The notes: generated from the letters alone by a model not told the origin. A stretch of 64,000 nt of DNA from Arthrobacter sp. 35W (GCF_000482545.1 NZ_KI519455.1:1878265-1942264), one strand, 5' to 3'; positions 8,270 to 17,602 are shown, counted from the first letter of the stretch. Translations and numbers: made by a program.

Positions 8270-9736
8270 TTACTCTCCTCGCAGAACTTCGATGGGGCGG
8301 ACCTTGGCGGTCAGCAGGGCCGGGACCAGGGCGCCGACGGCGGCAATCACCAGGATGCCCACCACGCCCAGCACCAGGGTCTGCCAGCCCACGGAGGTGG
8401 AAATGGTGCCGATCAACTGGTTGGCCCCGGCAAAGGCGCCGCCGCCGAAGTTTCCGCCGCCGGGCACACCGCCGGCGGCCGCTTCGCCAATGGCCTGCGG
8501 CGCACCGGTTCCGGTTCCGCGGAACCGGCCACCCGTCGTCGTGCTGGTGGTGGTGTTGCCCGCCACCAGCGCGCTGACGATCGAATTGGAACTGACGGCG
8601 GCGACGACGGCCCCCACCACCGAGCCCATCACCACCAGGACCATGGCCTCCAGGACAAACTGGACGCCGATGGTGCGGTTGGAGGCGCCGATGGCCTTCA
8701 GCACGCCGATCTCGCGGCGGCGCTCGCGGACCACCATGATCATGATCAGCAGCACGATCAGACCGGCCGTGATGAGGGCTGCGATGAACCCGATCAGGGA
8801 GATGTTCTGCACGGTGCCCAGGGAGGACACCGCGGATTCCAGGTTCTGGCCGCCGGAGGTGACGTCCACGCGCGTGGTGCCCAGGGCCGCAGCGACGGCC
8901 GTCTTGGTGGCATCCACATTCTCGATGCTGTCCACCGTGACCGTCATGGTGCTGATCTCGCCGGCCTGGTCCAGAAGGGTTTGGGCGGCGGCCAGGGAAA
9001 CGTAGATGGCGTTGTTGTCGAAGGCGGTGCCGGCGTCAAAGATGCCCGCGACGGTCATGGTGCGGTCCTGGACGGTGAAGGTCGAGCCCACCTGCAGGGA
9101 GTTCTTCTCCGCCAGCGTGGTGCCCACCAGGGCCTGGGTGGAGGCGTCGGAGAAGTCATTCAGATCGCTGCCGGAGGTGACGTTGATGGCTTCACCGGCT
9201 GCGGTGAGGCTGCCCGAGATGCCGGTGGCCGAGACGGGAATGGTGAAGGAGGGGCGCGCCGCATTGCCCGTGCCGCCCGTGGTGGTGCCCGAGGAGCTGT
9301 TCTGCCGGTTGCCCAGCGTGCCCGGATCAACGGCGGAGGTGAGCGAGGTGGTGCCGCTGGCGCCCATCCGTCCGCCCGGTCCGCCGGCCGCGCCTGTAGT
9401 GCCTGCAGCCGCCGCGTCGGTGGCTGCTGCGGCGTTGGACAGCCGCGCCGTCAGGGATCCGGTGACGGAGGTGACATGGGGAACCGCCGACGCCTTGGCG
9501 ACGTCGCCGCCCGTCAGCGGCTCGCCGCCACCGATGCCACCCCGTGCCCCGGCAGGATTGACGGTCAGATTGTTCCCCACCGAGGCCTTCAGCGAGGTGA
9601 CCTTGGCCGCCACCGCCTGGTTGGCCACCAGCATCGACAGCGCCAGCCCAATGGCGACGGCCAGGATGACCACCACCGCGGACGTGCGCACCTTGTTTCG
9701 CAACGCGTTGCCCACGCTGCGGGCTATGACACTCAT
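8270..9736 (-). CDS. MacB/FtsX-type ABC transporter permease
   Basis: 488 residues from MSVIARSVGNALRNKVRT, preceded by GGAGATGG. An upstream in-frame start at 9811 is less likely. TM1 lies at about residues 18-40. A large extracytoplasmic MacB periplasmic-core domain (about 45-290) is rich in Ala, Gly, Thr and Ser and contains low-complexity stretches. Three C-terminal TMs of the FtsX domain begin at ISLIGFIAALITAGLIVLLIMIMVVRERRREIGVLKAIGAS, the hallmark of the family. A Gly/Thr-rich loop with GGGNFGGGAF lies between the last TMs. The gene is coupled to the ATPase by 3 bp. It probably exports an unidentified substrate or transmits a signal across the envelope. Confidence 0.85.
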   Translation of the reverse strand: MSVIARSVGNALRNKVRTSAVVVILAVAIGLALSMLVANQAVAAKVTSLKASVGNNLTVNPAGARGGIGGGEPLTGGDVAKASAVPHVTSVTGSLTARLSNAAAATDAAAAGTTGAAGGPGGRMGASGTTSLTSAVDPGTLGNRQNSSSGTTTGGTGNAARPSFTIPVSATGISGSLTAAGEAINVTSGSDLNDFSDASTQALVGTTLAEKNSLQVGSTFTVQDRTMTVAGIFDAGTAFDNNAIYVSLAAAQTLLDQAGEISTMTVTVDSIENVDATKTAVAAALGTTRVDVTSGGQNLESAVSSLGTVQNISLIGFIAALITAGLIVLLIMIMVVRERRREIGVLKAIGASNRTIGVQFVLEAMVLVVMGSVVGAVVAAVSSNSIVSALVAGNTTTSTTTGGRFRGTGTGAPQAIGEAAAGGVPGGGNFGGGAFAGANQLIGTISTSVGWQTLVLGVVGILVIAAVGALVPALLTAKVRPIEVLRGE

Positions 9737-9953
9737 ATTCCATCTCCGTAATTCCTGCGGGCACCCGGTGGCACCGCCTCGCACCCCATCGTCTGGGTGG
9801 GGACCCGGCAACAGCTTTGCCCCAGCTGTGCGGAAGCTGTGAAGGTTGGCCGGCGGAGTTCGGGCCCTGGGGCGTCCCGGCGTTCAGCGGATGCACAGGC
9901 GGCGCCCGGTAGACTTGGGGCAGGACATAAGCACCAACGTAATTGAGGGTCTC

Positions 9954-11027
9954 TTGCCAGAATTCACCGCCCGGTTTGCCACTCCCACCGAGGTCGCCAA
10001 CTGGGACGCGCACGTCACAGCGAACCCCAATGGCGGCAATCTGCTCCAGTCGGAGGCCTTCGCCGCCGTCAAAGCCAACTTCGGCTGGAAGCCGCAGCAC
10101 CTGGTCTTCGAGGGGCCCCACTACAGCAGCTACAACCTGGTGCTGGAGAAGAGCTTCCCCATGCTGGGCCGGCTCTGGTACCTGATCAAGGGCCCCGACG
10201 CCGCCAGCGTCCAGGAGGTGCCGGCCATGATGGCCGCCGCCCGGGAGTTTGTCCGCAGGGACAAGCTGAACGTGTTCATGCTCAAGATCGAGCCGGACAT
10301 CATCGACTCCGAAGAGGCCCGCGACGTGCTGCTGGGTGCCGGTCTGGTCAAGGCCTACGATCTGCAGCCCAATGACAACACCGCCATCCTGGACATCTCC
10401 CCGGAGGAGAACCAGCTGCTGCGCAATCTGCATTCCCGCGGCCGCAACGCCGTCCGCCGCGCCATCCGCGAGGGCGTGGAGGTGCACAAGGTGGAGGTCT
10501 CCGAGGAGAACCTGCGCACCATGTTCAACCTCATGCAGGGCACGTTGGCCGCCAAGAGCACCAACCAGCTGCGCGAGTACGAGTACTACCAGCAGTTCTG
10601 GAACGAGTTCACCGGCCGCGGCCAGGGCCAGCTCTACTTTGTCTACGAGGACGGGATCCCTTCCGTGGGTGCCTTTGTCATCAACTATGGGCGCAAGGCC
10701 ACCTACAAGGACGGCGGATCCCTGCAGAACCGCTCCCAGTACGGCGACTCGCACCTGGTCCAGTGGCAGGCCATTGGCGACATGAAGGCCCTGGGCGCCG
10801 TCGAATACGATTTCTGCGGTGCCCCGCCGGCCGCCCGGCTGAAGGACACCACCCACCCGCACCACGGGCTGGGCCTGTTCAAAACCAGCTTCACCAAGAC
10901 CGTGACGGACTTTGTCGGCTGCTACGACCTGGTGCTGGATCCGCTGAAGTACAAGCTGTGGACCAAAGCCGGCGAGCGGATCTTCCGCCAGCTCTACACC
11001 CGGCGCACCGGCAAACAGTTCTACTAG
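9954..11027 (+). CDS. FemA/FemX-family peptidoglycan bridge aminoacyltransferase
   Basis: 357 residues from TTG 9954 (MPEFTARFATPTEVANWD), which has GAGGG six bases upstream. The same frame is open to an ATG at 9846, but those 36 residues look non-coding. FemAB proteins transfer amino acids from aminoacyl-tRNA to the lipid II side chain. Diagnostic pieces are NLLQSEAFAAVKANFGWKP, LRNLHSRGRNAVRRAIREGVEVHKV, FVYEDGIPSVGAFVINYGRKATYKDGGS and a C-terminal FKTSFTKTVTDFVGCYDLVLDPLKYKLW. These are the two GNAT-like subdomains typical of FemX. A cytosolic enzyme acting at the membrane. It appears to be a single-gene unit. Confidence 0.85.
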   Translation: MPEFTARFATPTEVANWDAHVTANPNGGNLLQSEAFAAVKANFGWKPQHLVFEGPHYSSYNLVLEKSFPMLGRLWYLIKGPDAASVQEVPAMMAAAREFVRRDKLNVFMLKIEPDIIDSEEARDVLLGAGLVKAYDLQPNDNTAILDISPEENQLLRNLHSRGRNAVRRAIREGVEVHKVEVSEENLRTMFNLMQGTLAAKSTNQLREYEYYQQFWNEFTGRGQGQLYFVYEDGIPSVGAFVINYGRKATYKDGGSLQNRSQYGDSHLVQWQAIGDMKALGAVEYDFCGAPPAARLKDTTHPHHGLGLFKTSFTKTVTDFVGCYDLVLDPLKYKLWTKAGERIFRQLYTRRTGKQFY

Positions 11028-11102
11028 GCCCGATCCAGCCACGAGACCCTCAACGACGACGACGGCGCGCACCGCGTGGGTGCGCGGCCAAGAGAAGGGC
11101 AC

Positions 11103-12599
11103 ATGAGCGAGGAATCCGAGAACAAGCCGGTGCCTGATCCGCAGGTTGGCATGATCCCGGTGGTGCCAATGCCGGGGGTGCAGCCGCCGCCCCCGAAGGC
11201 CCGGTTTGCCGCGCGCAAGGTGCTGCGCCGGCTGGTGCAGGGGGAGGCCCCGCCCACGGCGCCCATGAACATCGTGGAGCGGCTGGCGGGCAGCCCCTAT
11301 GCCAACCCCACCATCCAGGTGGGTGGTGTCGACGCCTCGGCGCGCAAGACCATGGACTTCGCCCTGCACCTGGCGGAGACGATGTTCCGCTACGGCGCCG
11401 GCGCCCTGGAGGTGGAGACGTCCATGATCGCCGTCACCGCCGCCCTGGGGCTGCGCAACATCGAGGTGGACATCACCAACCAGTCGGTGGTCATCAACTA
11501 CGCCAAGAAGGATGCCACCCCCATCACGCTGCTGCGCGTGGTGCGCTCCTGGACCAACAACTACGACGGCCTGGCCAAGATCCACGAGCTCGTCACCGAC
11601 ATCGTCTCCGGCGGCGTCACCCGCGATGCCGCCTACAAACGCCTGGATGACATCATCCGCAGCCCCAAGCCGTTTCCGCGCTGGCTGGTGGTGCTGGCCG
11701 AGGCCGTCTTCGCCGGCGCAGTGGTGGCCGTCATCGGCGGCACTTTGGCCGGTGCCTCGGTGGCCTTCCTGACTAGTCTGCTGGTCGGTGCCATCGCCCG
11801 CGGGCTGGGCCGGTGGCGCGTGCCGGACTTCTTTGTGGTGGGCACCAGCTCCTTTGTGGTGACGGCGGTGGCCATCGCCTGCGTCTTGCTCGACGTACCC
11901 CTGAGCCCTGCCCTGGTGGTGGCCGGCGGCATTTTGCTGCTGCTGCCCTCAGGCCGGCTCGTCTCGGGCGTGCAGGATGCCATCAACGGCTTCCCCGTGA
12001 CGGCTGCCGGGCGGTTCCTGTCCGTGTTCCTGACCTTTGCGGCCATCGTGGGCGGCATCGCCGTCGCCCTGGTCTGCGGGGCGATGTTCGGCACGGAGCG
12101 CTTCGACGTCACCGAGCCGTTGACCGGCGGGCTGCCGCTGCCCGTGCTGATTCCACTGGTGGCGGTGGCCACCGTGGCCATCTGCATTGCCGAGCAGACC
12201 GCGGCGCGTTTGATACTGCCCACCGGCCTTGTCGCACTGGCGGGCTATCTGGTGCTCTTTTCCGGCACCTGGGCCGGGCTGGGCGGGCGCTTCGCCCCGG
12301 CCGTGGCCGCCGTCGTCGTGGGCGTGCTGGCGCGTGTGGTGGCCCTGCGGATGGGGGCGCCCAGCCTGGTGGTGGCCGTGCCCTCCATCATTTTCCTGCT
12401 GACCGGGCTCTCCATCTTCCGGGCGATGTTCGTCCTGACCATCACCCCGGAGGCGTCCGCGGAGGGTGCCCTGGGCATCTTCAACGCCCTGACCACCATC
12501 CTGGCCGTCGCTGCCGGCGTCGTGCTCGGTGACAATCTGGCCCGGCCGCTGACCCGGCGCATGGGCAGCAACGAACGCCGCCGCAACCGCCGCCGCTAG
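11103..12599 (+). CDS. Threonine/serine exporter family protein (ThrE-like)
   Basis: 498 residues from ATG 11103, preceded by AGAAGGG. After about 75 hydrophilic residues comes the DUF1212 half (MDFALHLAETMFRYGAGALEVETSMIAVTAALGLRNIEVDITNQSV), then a chain of about 10 membrane segments forming the ThrE and DUF3815 halves. LLLLPSGRLVSGVQDAINGFPVTAAGRFL is typical. Characterised ThrE exports L-threonine and L-serine by proton antiport. It ends with an Arg-rich cytoplasmic tail. The gene is followed by a long hairpin and converges on the FUSC gene. Confidence 0.85.
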   Translation: MSEESENKPVPDPQVGMIPVVPMPGVQPPPPKARFAARKVLRRLVQGEAPPTAPMNIVERLAGSPYANPTIQVGGVDASARKTMDFALHLAETMFRYGAGALEVETSMIAVTAALGLRNIEVDITNQSVVINYAKKDATPITLLRVVRSWTNNYDGLAKIHELVTDIVSGGVTRDAAYKRLDDIIRSPKPFPRWLVVLAEAVFAGAVVAVIGGTLAGASVAFLTSLLVGAIARGLGRWRVPDFFVVGTSSFVVTAVAIACVLLDVPLSPALVVAGGILLLLPSGRLVSGVQDAINGFPVTAAGRFLSVFLTFAAIVGGIAVALVCGAMFGTERFDVTEPLTGGLPLPVLIPLVAVATVAICIAEQTAARLILPTGLVALAGYLVLFSGTWAGLGGRFAPAVAAVVVGVLARVVALRMGAPSLVVAVPSIIFLLTGLSIFRAMFVLTITPEASAEGALGIFNALTTILAVAAGVVLGDNLARPLTRRMGSNERRRNRRR

Positions 12600-12615
12600 G
12601 CAGCCGGCGGAAATG

Positions 12616-12671
12616 AACATGATTGCCGCCGGGGAACATGGGAGCGCATGTTCCCAAGCGGCAATCATGTT
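12616..12671. terminator. Two-tier long hairpin between convergent genes
   Basis: The outer arms 12616-12629 and 12658-12671 are perfect 14-bp complements (AACATGATTGCCGC). Inside them, 12632-12640 and 12647-12655 are perfect 9-bp complements (GGGAACATG) around a six-base loop. The structure lies between the stops of the ThrE gene (12599) and the FUSC gene (12702). It lacks a T-tract on either strand, so a bidirectional terminator role is inferred from position only. Confidence 0.6.
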
Positions 12672-12701
12672 CCCAACCTGCGGTGGGCCGCACCGGATTG
12701 G

Positions 12702-13841
12702 TCAGGCAGGACGACGCGCCGGGGCCGCTTCGGCGGCGGGCAGCGTGATCCGCGGCAGGGCCTTTTCGGCTTCCGAGTGGTTGGCGCCGGCGGCCTGCTG
12801 AAGGTCCACCAGCAGCGGCCGCAGGACCAGCACCAGGGCCTGCCCTTCCAATGTCTCGATGCCAAATCCTCCAGGTGCCAGCTCCCCGGCCAACCGGGCC
12901 AGGGCGGCGCGGGCCTCCGCCAGGCGTGCAGCCCGCCTTTCGACGTCGGACTCGCCAAGGGTCCGGGCCAGCTCCTCCACCGTTTCCGCCGTCCGGTCCA
13001 ACAGCACGGCCAGGGCCTGGGCCGCGGGCTGCGTGAGCGCCACGTTGTTCAGGGCGTAGGTGAGCCGCCGGGCAAAGACCCTGCTGTTGCGCAGCGCCAG
13101 ATCCATCGCGGCCATGGCAGCAATCATCGCATCCAGCCCGCTGCGCCGCCGCCGGAAGGGTGACAGCGCTGCAGCCTCCCGCGAGCGGGCCAGCACCGCC
13201 GTCGACTCATTGATGGTGGACTGGCTCCGGCGGGCAATGGCCAGGGCATGCCACGCCAGGTCGGGATTCCCGGCTCTCATCGCACCACCGCATTCGCGCA
13301 GCACCGCGGCGAGTTCGCCGGCCACGTGGGTGAACGCCAGGTGCGGATGCCGATGCTGCCATTGCGGCGCCAGCGCGGTGAACAGCAGCGCGAATCCACC
13401 ACCCACGGCGGCGTCGATGCTGGTGTCCAGAATCCGTTCGGCGGTGGCTCCATGCAGCGAGACCAGAACCGCCTGGATGGCCATCTGGGTGGCAAACACC
13501 GCGCCCCTGTCCAGAAACCTGGCCAGCAGCACGAAGACGAATACGATGGCCACGGATTGCACTGGACCGGAGCCCAGCAGCACCGTCAACAGGCCGCCGC
13601 CCGCCACGCCCAGTGTGCAGCCCAGAGCCACCTCCAGCACCCGGCGGGTGCGCAGGTCCGAGGAAAACTGCAGGGCAATCAGAGCCGACGTGGCGGCAAA
13701 CAACGGGGCCGGATGGCCCAGCACGCGCTCGGCAAAGAGATACGCCAGCACGGCGCACAGCGCCATCAGCAGCGCCTGGCCCAACGAGGATCTGCTGCGC
13801 AGGAATCCGGTCCTAAGGTACTGCTGGAACTTCCAACCCAT
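12702..13841 (-). CDS. FUSC-family membrane protein (aromatic acid exporter-like)
   Basis: 379 residues from MGWKFQQYLRTGFLRSRSSLG. An in-frame ATG ten codons upstream is possible. The N-terminal half has about six membrane segments (LGQALLMALCAVLAYLFAERVLG, APLFAATSALIALQF, LEVALGCTLGVAGGGLLTVLLG, SVAIVFVFVLLARFL, AVFATQMAIQAVLVSL). The half-domain matches the FUSC/ArAE pattern of fusaric or aromatic acid efflux proteins. The cytosolic C-terminal half is helical, with Arg/Ala-rich coiled segments. The substrate is unknown. Confidence 0.75.
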   Translation of the reverse strand: MGWKFQQYLRTGFLRSRSSLGQALLMALCAVLAYLFAERVLGHPAPLFAATSALIALQFSSDLRTRRVLEVALGCTLGVAGGGLLTVLLGSGPVQSVAIVFVFVLLARFLDRGAVFATQMAIQAVLVSLHGATAERILDTSIDAAVGGGFALLFTALAPQWQHRHPHLAFTHVAGELAAVLRECGGAMRAGNPDLAWHALAIARRSQSTINESTAVLARSREAAALSPFRRRRSGLDAMIAAMAAMDLALRNSRVFARRLTYALNNVALTQPAAQALAVLLDRTAETVEELARTLGESDVERRAARLAEARAALARLAGELAPGGFGIETLEGQALVLVLRPLLVDLQQAAGANHSEAEKALPRITLPAAEAAPARRPA

Positions 13842-14004
13842 GGCTGCTAACGCTCTCCCTGTCCCCGGCATGCGGGCACGCCGGGCATTGGCAACACCGA
13901 CAAGGACGCTCCGGAGGCCTGCCGGGGGTCGCCGGAGCGTCCACGTCCACGCTAGCCGGGCCGTGTTTCGGGATGGTTGCCCGCAGGTTTCACCCCGGCG
14001 GCCG

Positions 14005-14427
14005 CTAATTAGCCCGGGCCTGCCCCCAAATGCTGAGCCCTCCGCTGGGCACCGAAACGATAAGTAGTTTCCCGGGGCCGGAAACCTGCCATGCCTCGTA
14101 TTTGTCTCCGGGAGGCACCGTTAGCCGCCTACCGTCGGCAAACCACAAGTCAAGGTGGCCGTCGACAAACGCCGTCCCCTTGGTGGCTGTTGCCCGGCGC
14201 AGCCCGAGCACCGGCAACAGCTGGGCGACGCCGCCTTCGGGATCGACCACATGGTCTTCACCGGACCTAGTCGAGAGGCCGAACGGCTGCTCGATGCGCA
14301 AGGTCAGCCCGTTCGCGAAGAGCAGCGTTATGGCGTAGTCAATGCGGAGCTGCGTGACAGGCTCGTCTGCGACAGGGAGTTCCCAATCGCCGCCAGTCTT
14401 TGCCAGTGCTCCTGCTTCGCCGGTCAT
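14005..14427 (-). CDS. Hypothetical beta-rich protein, 140 residues
   Basis: 140 residues with no signal peptide or membrane segment. The sequence is rich in beta-prone stretches (QLRIDYAITLLFANGLTLRIEQPF, LDLWFADGRRLTVPPGDKYEAWQVSGPGKLLIVSVPSGGLSIWG) and resembles small DUF6188-like hypothetical proteins of actinobacteria. I cannot confirm that family. The ending YEAWQ..GP....VSVPSGGLSIW looks like a conserved C-terminus. It is transcribed alone. Function unknown. Confidence 0.6.
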   Translation of the reverse strand: MTGEAGALAKTGGDWELPVADEPVTQLRIDYAITLLFANGLTLRIEQPFGLSTRSGEDHVVDPEGGVAQLLPVLGLRRATATKGTAFVDGHLDLWFADGRRLTVPPGDKYEAWQVSGPGKLLIVSVPSGGLSIWGQARAN

Positions 14428-14712
14428 GCCGTCCCAGCCCGGGCACAGTCCAGAGGGCGGACGGTTGCTTCACGGCACCGTGGCCATGCCAAGCTGTCGA
14501 CCAGGTGGCCGTTTTCCGCTGAGCAGCCCCCAAGACGTTCCAATGCCCGTTTCATGAGCCGAATCATATCCGCGGTGCCAGCCCACCGCTGAATGCGGAG
14601 ATATCGCATTCACTTAATAATTCGCTGGCCGCGGTCCACGCAAGTCTTAGTTCAGCGCGTTCGCATAGAGTTTGGTCGAGAATGTAAACCACATCGAAAG
14701 GCTTGTTGAAAA

Positions 14713-14949
14713 GTGAAGAATTGGATGTTCCTTGTACTGTGTGCCGCCATCGGTTTGGCCGTAGCCGGTGCGGGGGCTTGGATTGCCGTCCTGGTCATGT
14801 CGGGCCAGACTCCGGAGCTCAAATCAGTCATCGGCTCCATGATCGTGGGCCCGATCGGAGGTGCCTGGTTGGGGTTTAGAATTCGTGAAAACCGACGGAC
14901 GATTGCCGCCCGGGTCGAGGAATCAAAGCAAGCCGCATCCGAAGTCTGA
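14713..14949 (+). CDS. Small two-TM membrane protein
   Basis: 78 residues from GTG 14713, with AAAGG about 11 bases upstream. TM1 is WMFLVLCAAIGLAVAGAGAWIAVLVM, TM2 is VIGSMIVGPIGGAWLGFRI, and the short charged tail is RENRRTIAARVEESKQA. It is not recognised. It is probably an inner-membrane protein with a cytoplasmic amphipathic tail. The next small gene starts 57 bp downstream on the same strand. Confidence 0.5.
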   Translation: MKNWMFLVLCAAIGLAVAGAGAWIAVLVMSGQTPELKSVIGSMIVGPIGGAWLGFRIRENRRTIAARVEESKQAASEV

Positions 14950-15006
14950 CTTTTCAGCAGGTCCGTCTGGTTCCCGTTGCGTTCGGGGACTTGTTAATGG
15001 GGGGTA

Positions 15007-15210
15007 ATGGCTGAATACGATGAAAATGAAACGGTGTCCGCCGAACTAGCCGTGTTCGAACTGGGAATTCTCTGCAATTGCATCAAGGAGACGCTCTCCG
15101 CCGTCGAAGAGCGGGAATTGCATCCCCGGATCGGTGGCAGCAAAGCGGAAGCCCTCGCGCTTCAAGAGCGGATTCGTCAGGTGTTGTACCGCATGCAGGG
15201 ACGGGAGTGA
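15007..15210 (+). CDS. Small acidic helical protein
   Basis: 67 residues, mostly predicted helix (VSAELAVFELGILCNCIKETLSAVEERELHPRIGGSKAEALALQERIRQVLYRM). GGGGGG lies directly upstream of the ATG. No family is recognised. It resembles short regulatory or immunity-type helical proteins, but nothing in the sequence proves a role. It is followed by the 33-bp perfect hairpin at 15329-15397. Confidence 0.5.
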   Translation: MAEYDENETVSAELAVFELGILCNCIKETLSAVEERELHPRIGGSKAEALALQERIRQVLYRMQGRE

Positions 15211-15328
15211 AGCCCGGCTCTGTAGGACAGATCGTCGTCGACGTCCGGTGGTTCATGGAAGCTGATGGCGGCCGCAGAAATGAGCCTCCGCCCGGTCTGC
15301 GGTGCGCCCCACGGCAGTCTTTGTTGAT

Positions 15329-15397
15329 GCCCAACTGAGTGACAGTTATCGCACATTCCGGGCCCCGGAATGTGCGATAACTGTCACTCAGTTGGGC
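15329..15397. repeat. Perfect 33-bp inverted repeat with 3-base loop
   Basis: Left arm 15329-15361 (GCCCAACTGAGTGACAGTTA...) and right arm 15365-15397 are exact complements over 33 bp, leaving only GCC as the loop. It lies between the end of a plus-strand small gene and the end of the minus-strand siderophore-interacting protein gene. There is no T-tract. It could be a terminator, a small palindromic mobile repeat, or a DNA-binding site. Confidence 0.8.
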
Positions 15398-15430
15398 GGG
15401 ACGGCCGAATGCCGGGCCCTGTCAAGCGCT

Positions 15431-16267
15431 TTAGGCCGGGGCGAGGATCTGGCCGATGGGTTCCTTCTTTTCGGCCTGGAAGTAGTCCTCGGTGCGGCCG
15501 TAGGCCCAGTAGCCGGACAGCGACACCTGCGAGCGTTCCAGTCCCTGCTGCTTGAAGAACACATCACGCAGGGCCTTCATGTACTCCCGCTCGCCATGGG
15601 CAAAGACGTCCACGCGACCGAGCTCCCAGGGAGCACCCGCCACGGCCTCGGCCAGCAGGTCGACGGTTCCGGCACCCTGGCCGTTGCGCAGAAGCCAGCT
15701 GATCTGAACGCCGGCGGGAGCGTTGATCTCCTGGATGTCGGCCTCGCCGTCGATCTCCAGGTAGGCGCGTCCGACGGCGTCGGCGGGCAGGGCCTCGATC
15801 GAGGAGGCAATGGCGGGGATGGCGGCGTCGTCGCCGGCGAAGAGGTACCAGTCCGCCTCGGGGTTGGGCTTGTAGCCGGCACCCGGGCCGGACACGATGA
15901 GGCGGTCGCCGGGCTTGGCGTTGGCGGCCCACGGTCCGGCCAGGCCCTCGTCGCCATGCACCACAAAATCGATGGCCAGTTCGCGGGACTCAAGGTCCAC
16001 CCAGCGGATGGTGTAGGTCCGGGTGGCGGGCCACTGCTCGCGGGGGAGGTGCTCACGCAGGGCAAAGACGTCCAGCGGCTCTGTGTAGTCCACGCCGTCG
16101 AGGGGGAAATGAATCTTCACATACATGTCGGTGAAGTCGCGCGGCGTGAAGCTGTCGAACCCCGGTCCACCGGCAATGATGCGCACCATGTGGGCGCTGG
16201 GCCACTCGGTGCGCAGCACCATCAATGTGCTCTGGGGGCGCGGTTTGACGGCGGGGGCAACTGTCAC
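15431..16267 (-). CDS. Siderophore-interacting protein (FAD ferric reductase family)
   Basis: 278 residues from GTG 16267, chosen because AAGGAG lies seven bases upstream. It belongs to the ViuB/SIP family, which releases iron from ferric siderophores in the cytosol using NAD(P)H and FAD. The N-terminal FAD-binding barrel contains MVRIIAGGPGF and YVKIHFP. RTYTIRWVD corresponds to the FAD motif R-x-Y-S/T. The C-terminal NAD-binding lobe holds DWYLFAGDDAAIPAIASSIEALP and ends with GYWAYGRTEDYFQAEKKE, a typical SIP tail. No adjacent siderophore genes are present. Confidence 0.85.
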   Translation of the reverse strand: MTVAPAVKPRPQSTLMVLRTEWPSAHMVRIIAGGPGFDSFTPRDFTDMYVKIHFPLDGVDYTEPLDVFALREHLPREQWPATRTYTIRWVDLESRELAIDFVVHGDEGLAGPWAANAKPGDRLIVSGPGAGYKPNPEADWYLFAGDDAAIPAIASSIEALPADAVGRAYLEIDGEADIQEINAPAGVQISWLLRNGQGAGTVDLLAEAVAGAPWELGRVDVFAHGEREYMKALRDVFFKQQGLERSQVSLSGYWAYGRTEDYFQAEKKEPIGQILAPA

Positions 16268-16329
16268 GGCGGGACTCCTTGGGTGCCGGCGCGGCCGGCC
16301 ATCGAGGTGCCCAGGTGAGGGCACCCTAA

Positions 16330-17121
16330 CTACTTTAGCCGCGCGGGCAGCTTCCAGTCGACCGGAGCGGCACCCTGCTCCACCAGCAGCTCATTGGTGC
16401 GGCTGAAGGGATGGGAGCCGAAGAACCCCCGGGAGGCGGACAACGGGCTGGGATGCGCGGACGCCACGATGGCCGTTGCGCCCAGCAGCGGGCGCAGTTT
16501 GAGGGCGTCGTTGCCCCACAGGATGGCCACCAGCGGCTTGTTCCTTGCCACAAGCGCGGCGATGGCAGCCTCCGTAACGGCCTCCCAGCCCTTGCCCCGG
16601 TGCGATCCGGCGGCGCCGGGGGAGACGGAGAGTACGCGGTTGAGCAGCAGCACGCCCTGCTCCGACCACGGCCGCAGGTCGCCGTGCGGCGCCGGGTCCA
16701 AGCCGAGGTCCGTGGCCATTTCCTTGTAGATGTTGGCCAGGCTCCGGGGCAGCGGCCGGGTGGCGGGGTCCACGCTGAAGGACAGCCCGACGGCGTGTCC
16801 CGGCGTCGGGTACGGGTCCTGGCCGGTGATGAGCACCTTGACCTCGGCCAGCGGGTAGGAGAAGGCGCGCAGCACCACGCTGGCCGTGGGCAGGAAGCCG
16901 CGGCCGGCGTCGTGCTCCTCCTGAAGAAACCCACCCAGGGCGCGCAGCTGCGGCTTCACCGGGGCCATGGCCGCGGCCCAATCCGGGGCCATGAAGGAGA
17001 GCGGATCATCCGCCAGCCGCTGCAGGGCGGCCAGCTCTGCAGGGGTGGTCCGTGCCGCTGCCGTGAGGGGCGCGTCGTCAAAGAGTGCCGGCTGGTTGTC
17101 CATTCCACCATTGTTCGCCAT
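16330..17121 (-). CDS. ung: Uracil-DNA glycosylase, family 1
   Basis: 263 residues from ATG 17121; ATG 17103 is also possible. It excises uracil from DNA in base excision repair. The water-activating motif is [17 protein letters not shown], the actinobacterial variant of GQDPYH. The DNA-intercalation motif is [21 protein letters not shown], and [24 protein letters not shown] and VAILWGNDA complete the fold. It diverges from the DUF3263 gene. An exact 7-bp inverted repeat GTTCGCA/TGCGAAC (17169-17175 and 17204-17210) lies in the shared promoter region. Confidence 0.9.
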   Translation of the reverse strand: MANNGGMDNQPALFDDAPLTAAARTTPAELAALQRLADDPLSFMAPDWAAAMAPVKPQLRALGGFLQEEHDAGRGFLPTASVVLRAFSYPLAEVKVLITGQDPYPTPGHAVGLSFSVDPATRPLPRSLANIYKEMATDLGLDPAPHGDLRPWSEQGVLLLNRVLSVSPGAAGSHRGKGWEAVTEAAIAALVARNKPLVAILWGNDALKLRPLLGATAIVASAHPSPLSASRGFFGSHPFSRTNELLVEQGAAPVDWKLPARLK

Positions 17122-17227
17122 CGCTCGTCCGGAGCCCAGTGGGGCCGTCTCTGAATGACAATGCTGTTGTTCGCAATTAGTATGGAGAGACTGCCAACTT
17201 ATCTGCGAACAGGGAAGGAAGTGAGCC

Positions 17228-17602
17228 ATGTCTGATGCCAATACGGCCGATCATGGGCCGGACCATCCCCTTGGCGAGGACGGCATTGCCGATGCCCCGG
17301 CGGAATCCGCTGGCGCTCCGCAGGACGGGGCCGAGCAGGACGCCGCCGAGGAGGCTGCCGGCCTGAGCGAGCGGGATGTGGCCATGCTGGCCCTGGAACG
17401 GCAGTGGTGGAAGTACGCCGGTGCCAAGGAACAGGCCATCCGCGAACTCTTCGACATTTCCGCCACGCACTACTACCAAATCCTCAATGCGCTGATCGAC
17501 ACCGAAGACGCGCTGGCCCACGACCCCATGCTGGTCAAGCGATTGCGTAAACTACGTACGTCGCGCCAACAGGCCCGGACGGCCCGCCGTCTGGGCAGCT
17601 GA
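17228..17602 (+). CDS. DUF3263 domain protein
   Basis: 124 residues. The N-terminal 50 residues are acidic and Ala/Pro-rich. The remainder is the DUF3263 domain: [60 protein letters not shown], an HTH-like fold found across actinobacteria, probably DNA-binding. GGAAGG precedes the ATG. The LytR_C gene follows after 41 bp on the same strand, an arrangement I know from many actinobacteria. The molecular role is not established. Confidence 0.85.
   Translation: MSDANTADHGPDHPLGEDGIADAPAESAGAPQDGAEQDAAEEAAGLSERDVAMLALERQWWKYAGAKEQAIRELFDISATHYYQILNALIDTEDALAHDPMLVKRLRKLRTSRQQARTARRLGS

Noticed and set aside
9327..11585. 752-codon minus-strand frame spanning the ABC permease, FemX and ThrE genes
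   Set aside because: It crosses three well-supported genes and its sequence is the repetitive composition expected of antisense high-GC DNA.
17169..17210. GTTCGCA/TGCGAAC as an SOS box for ung
   Set aside because: The 28-bp gap is far too long for a LexA site and the half-sites do not match the actinobacterial consensus.
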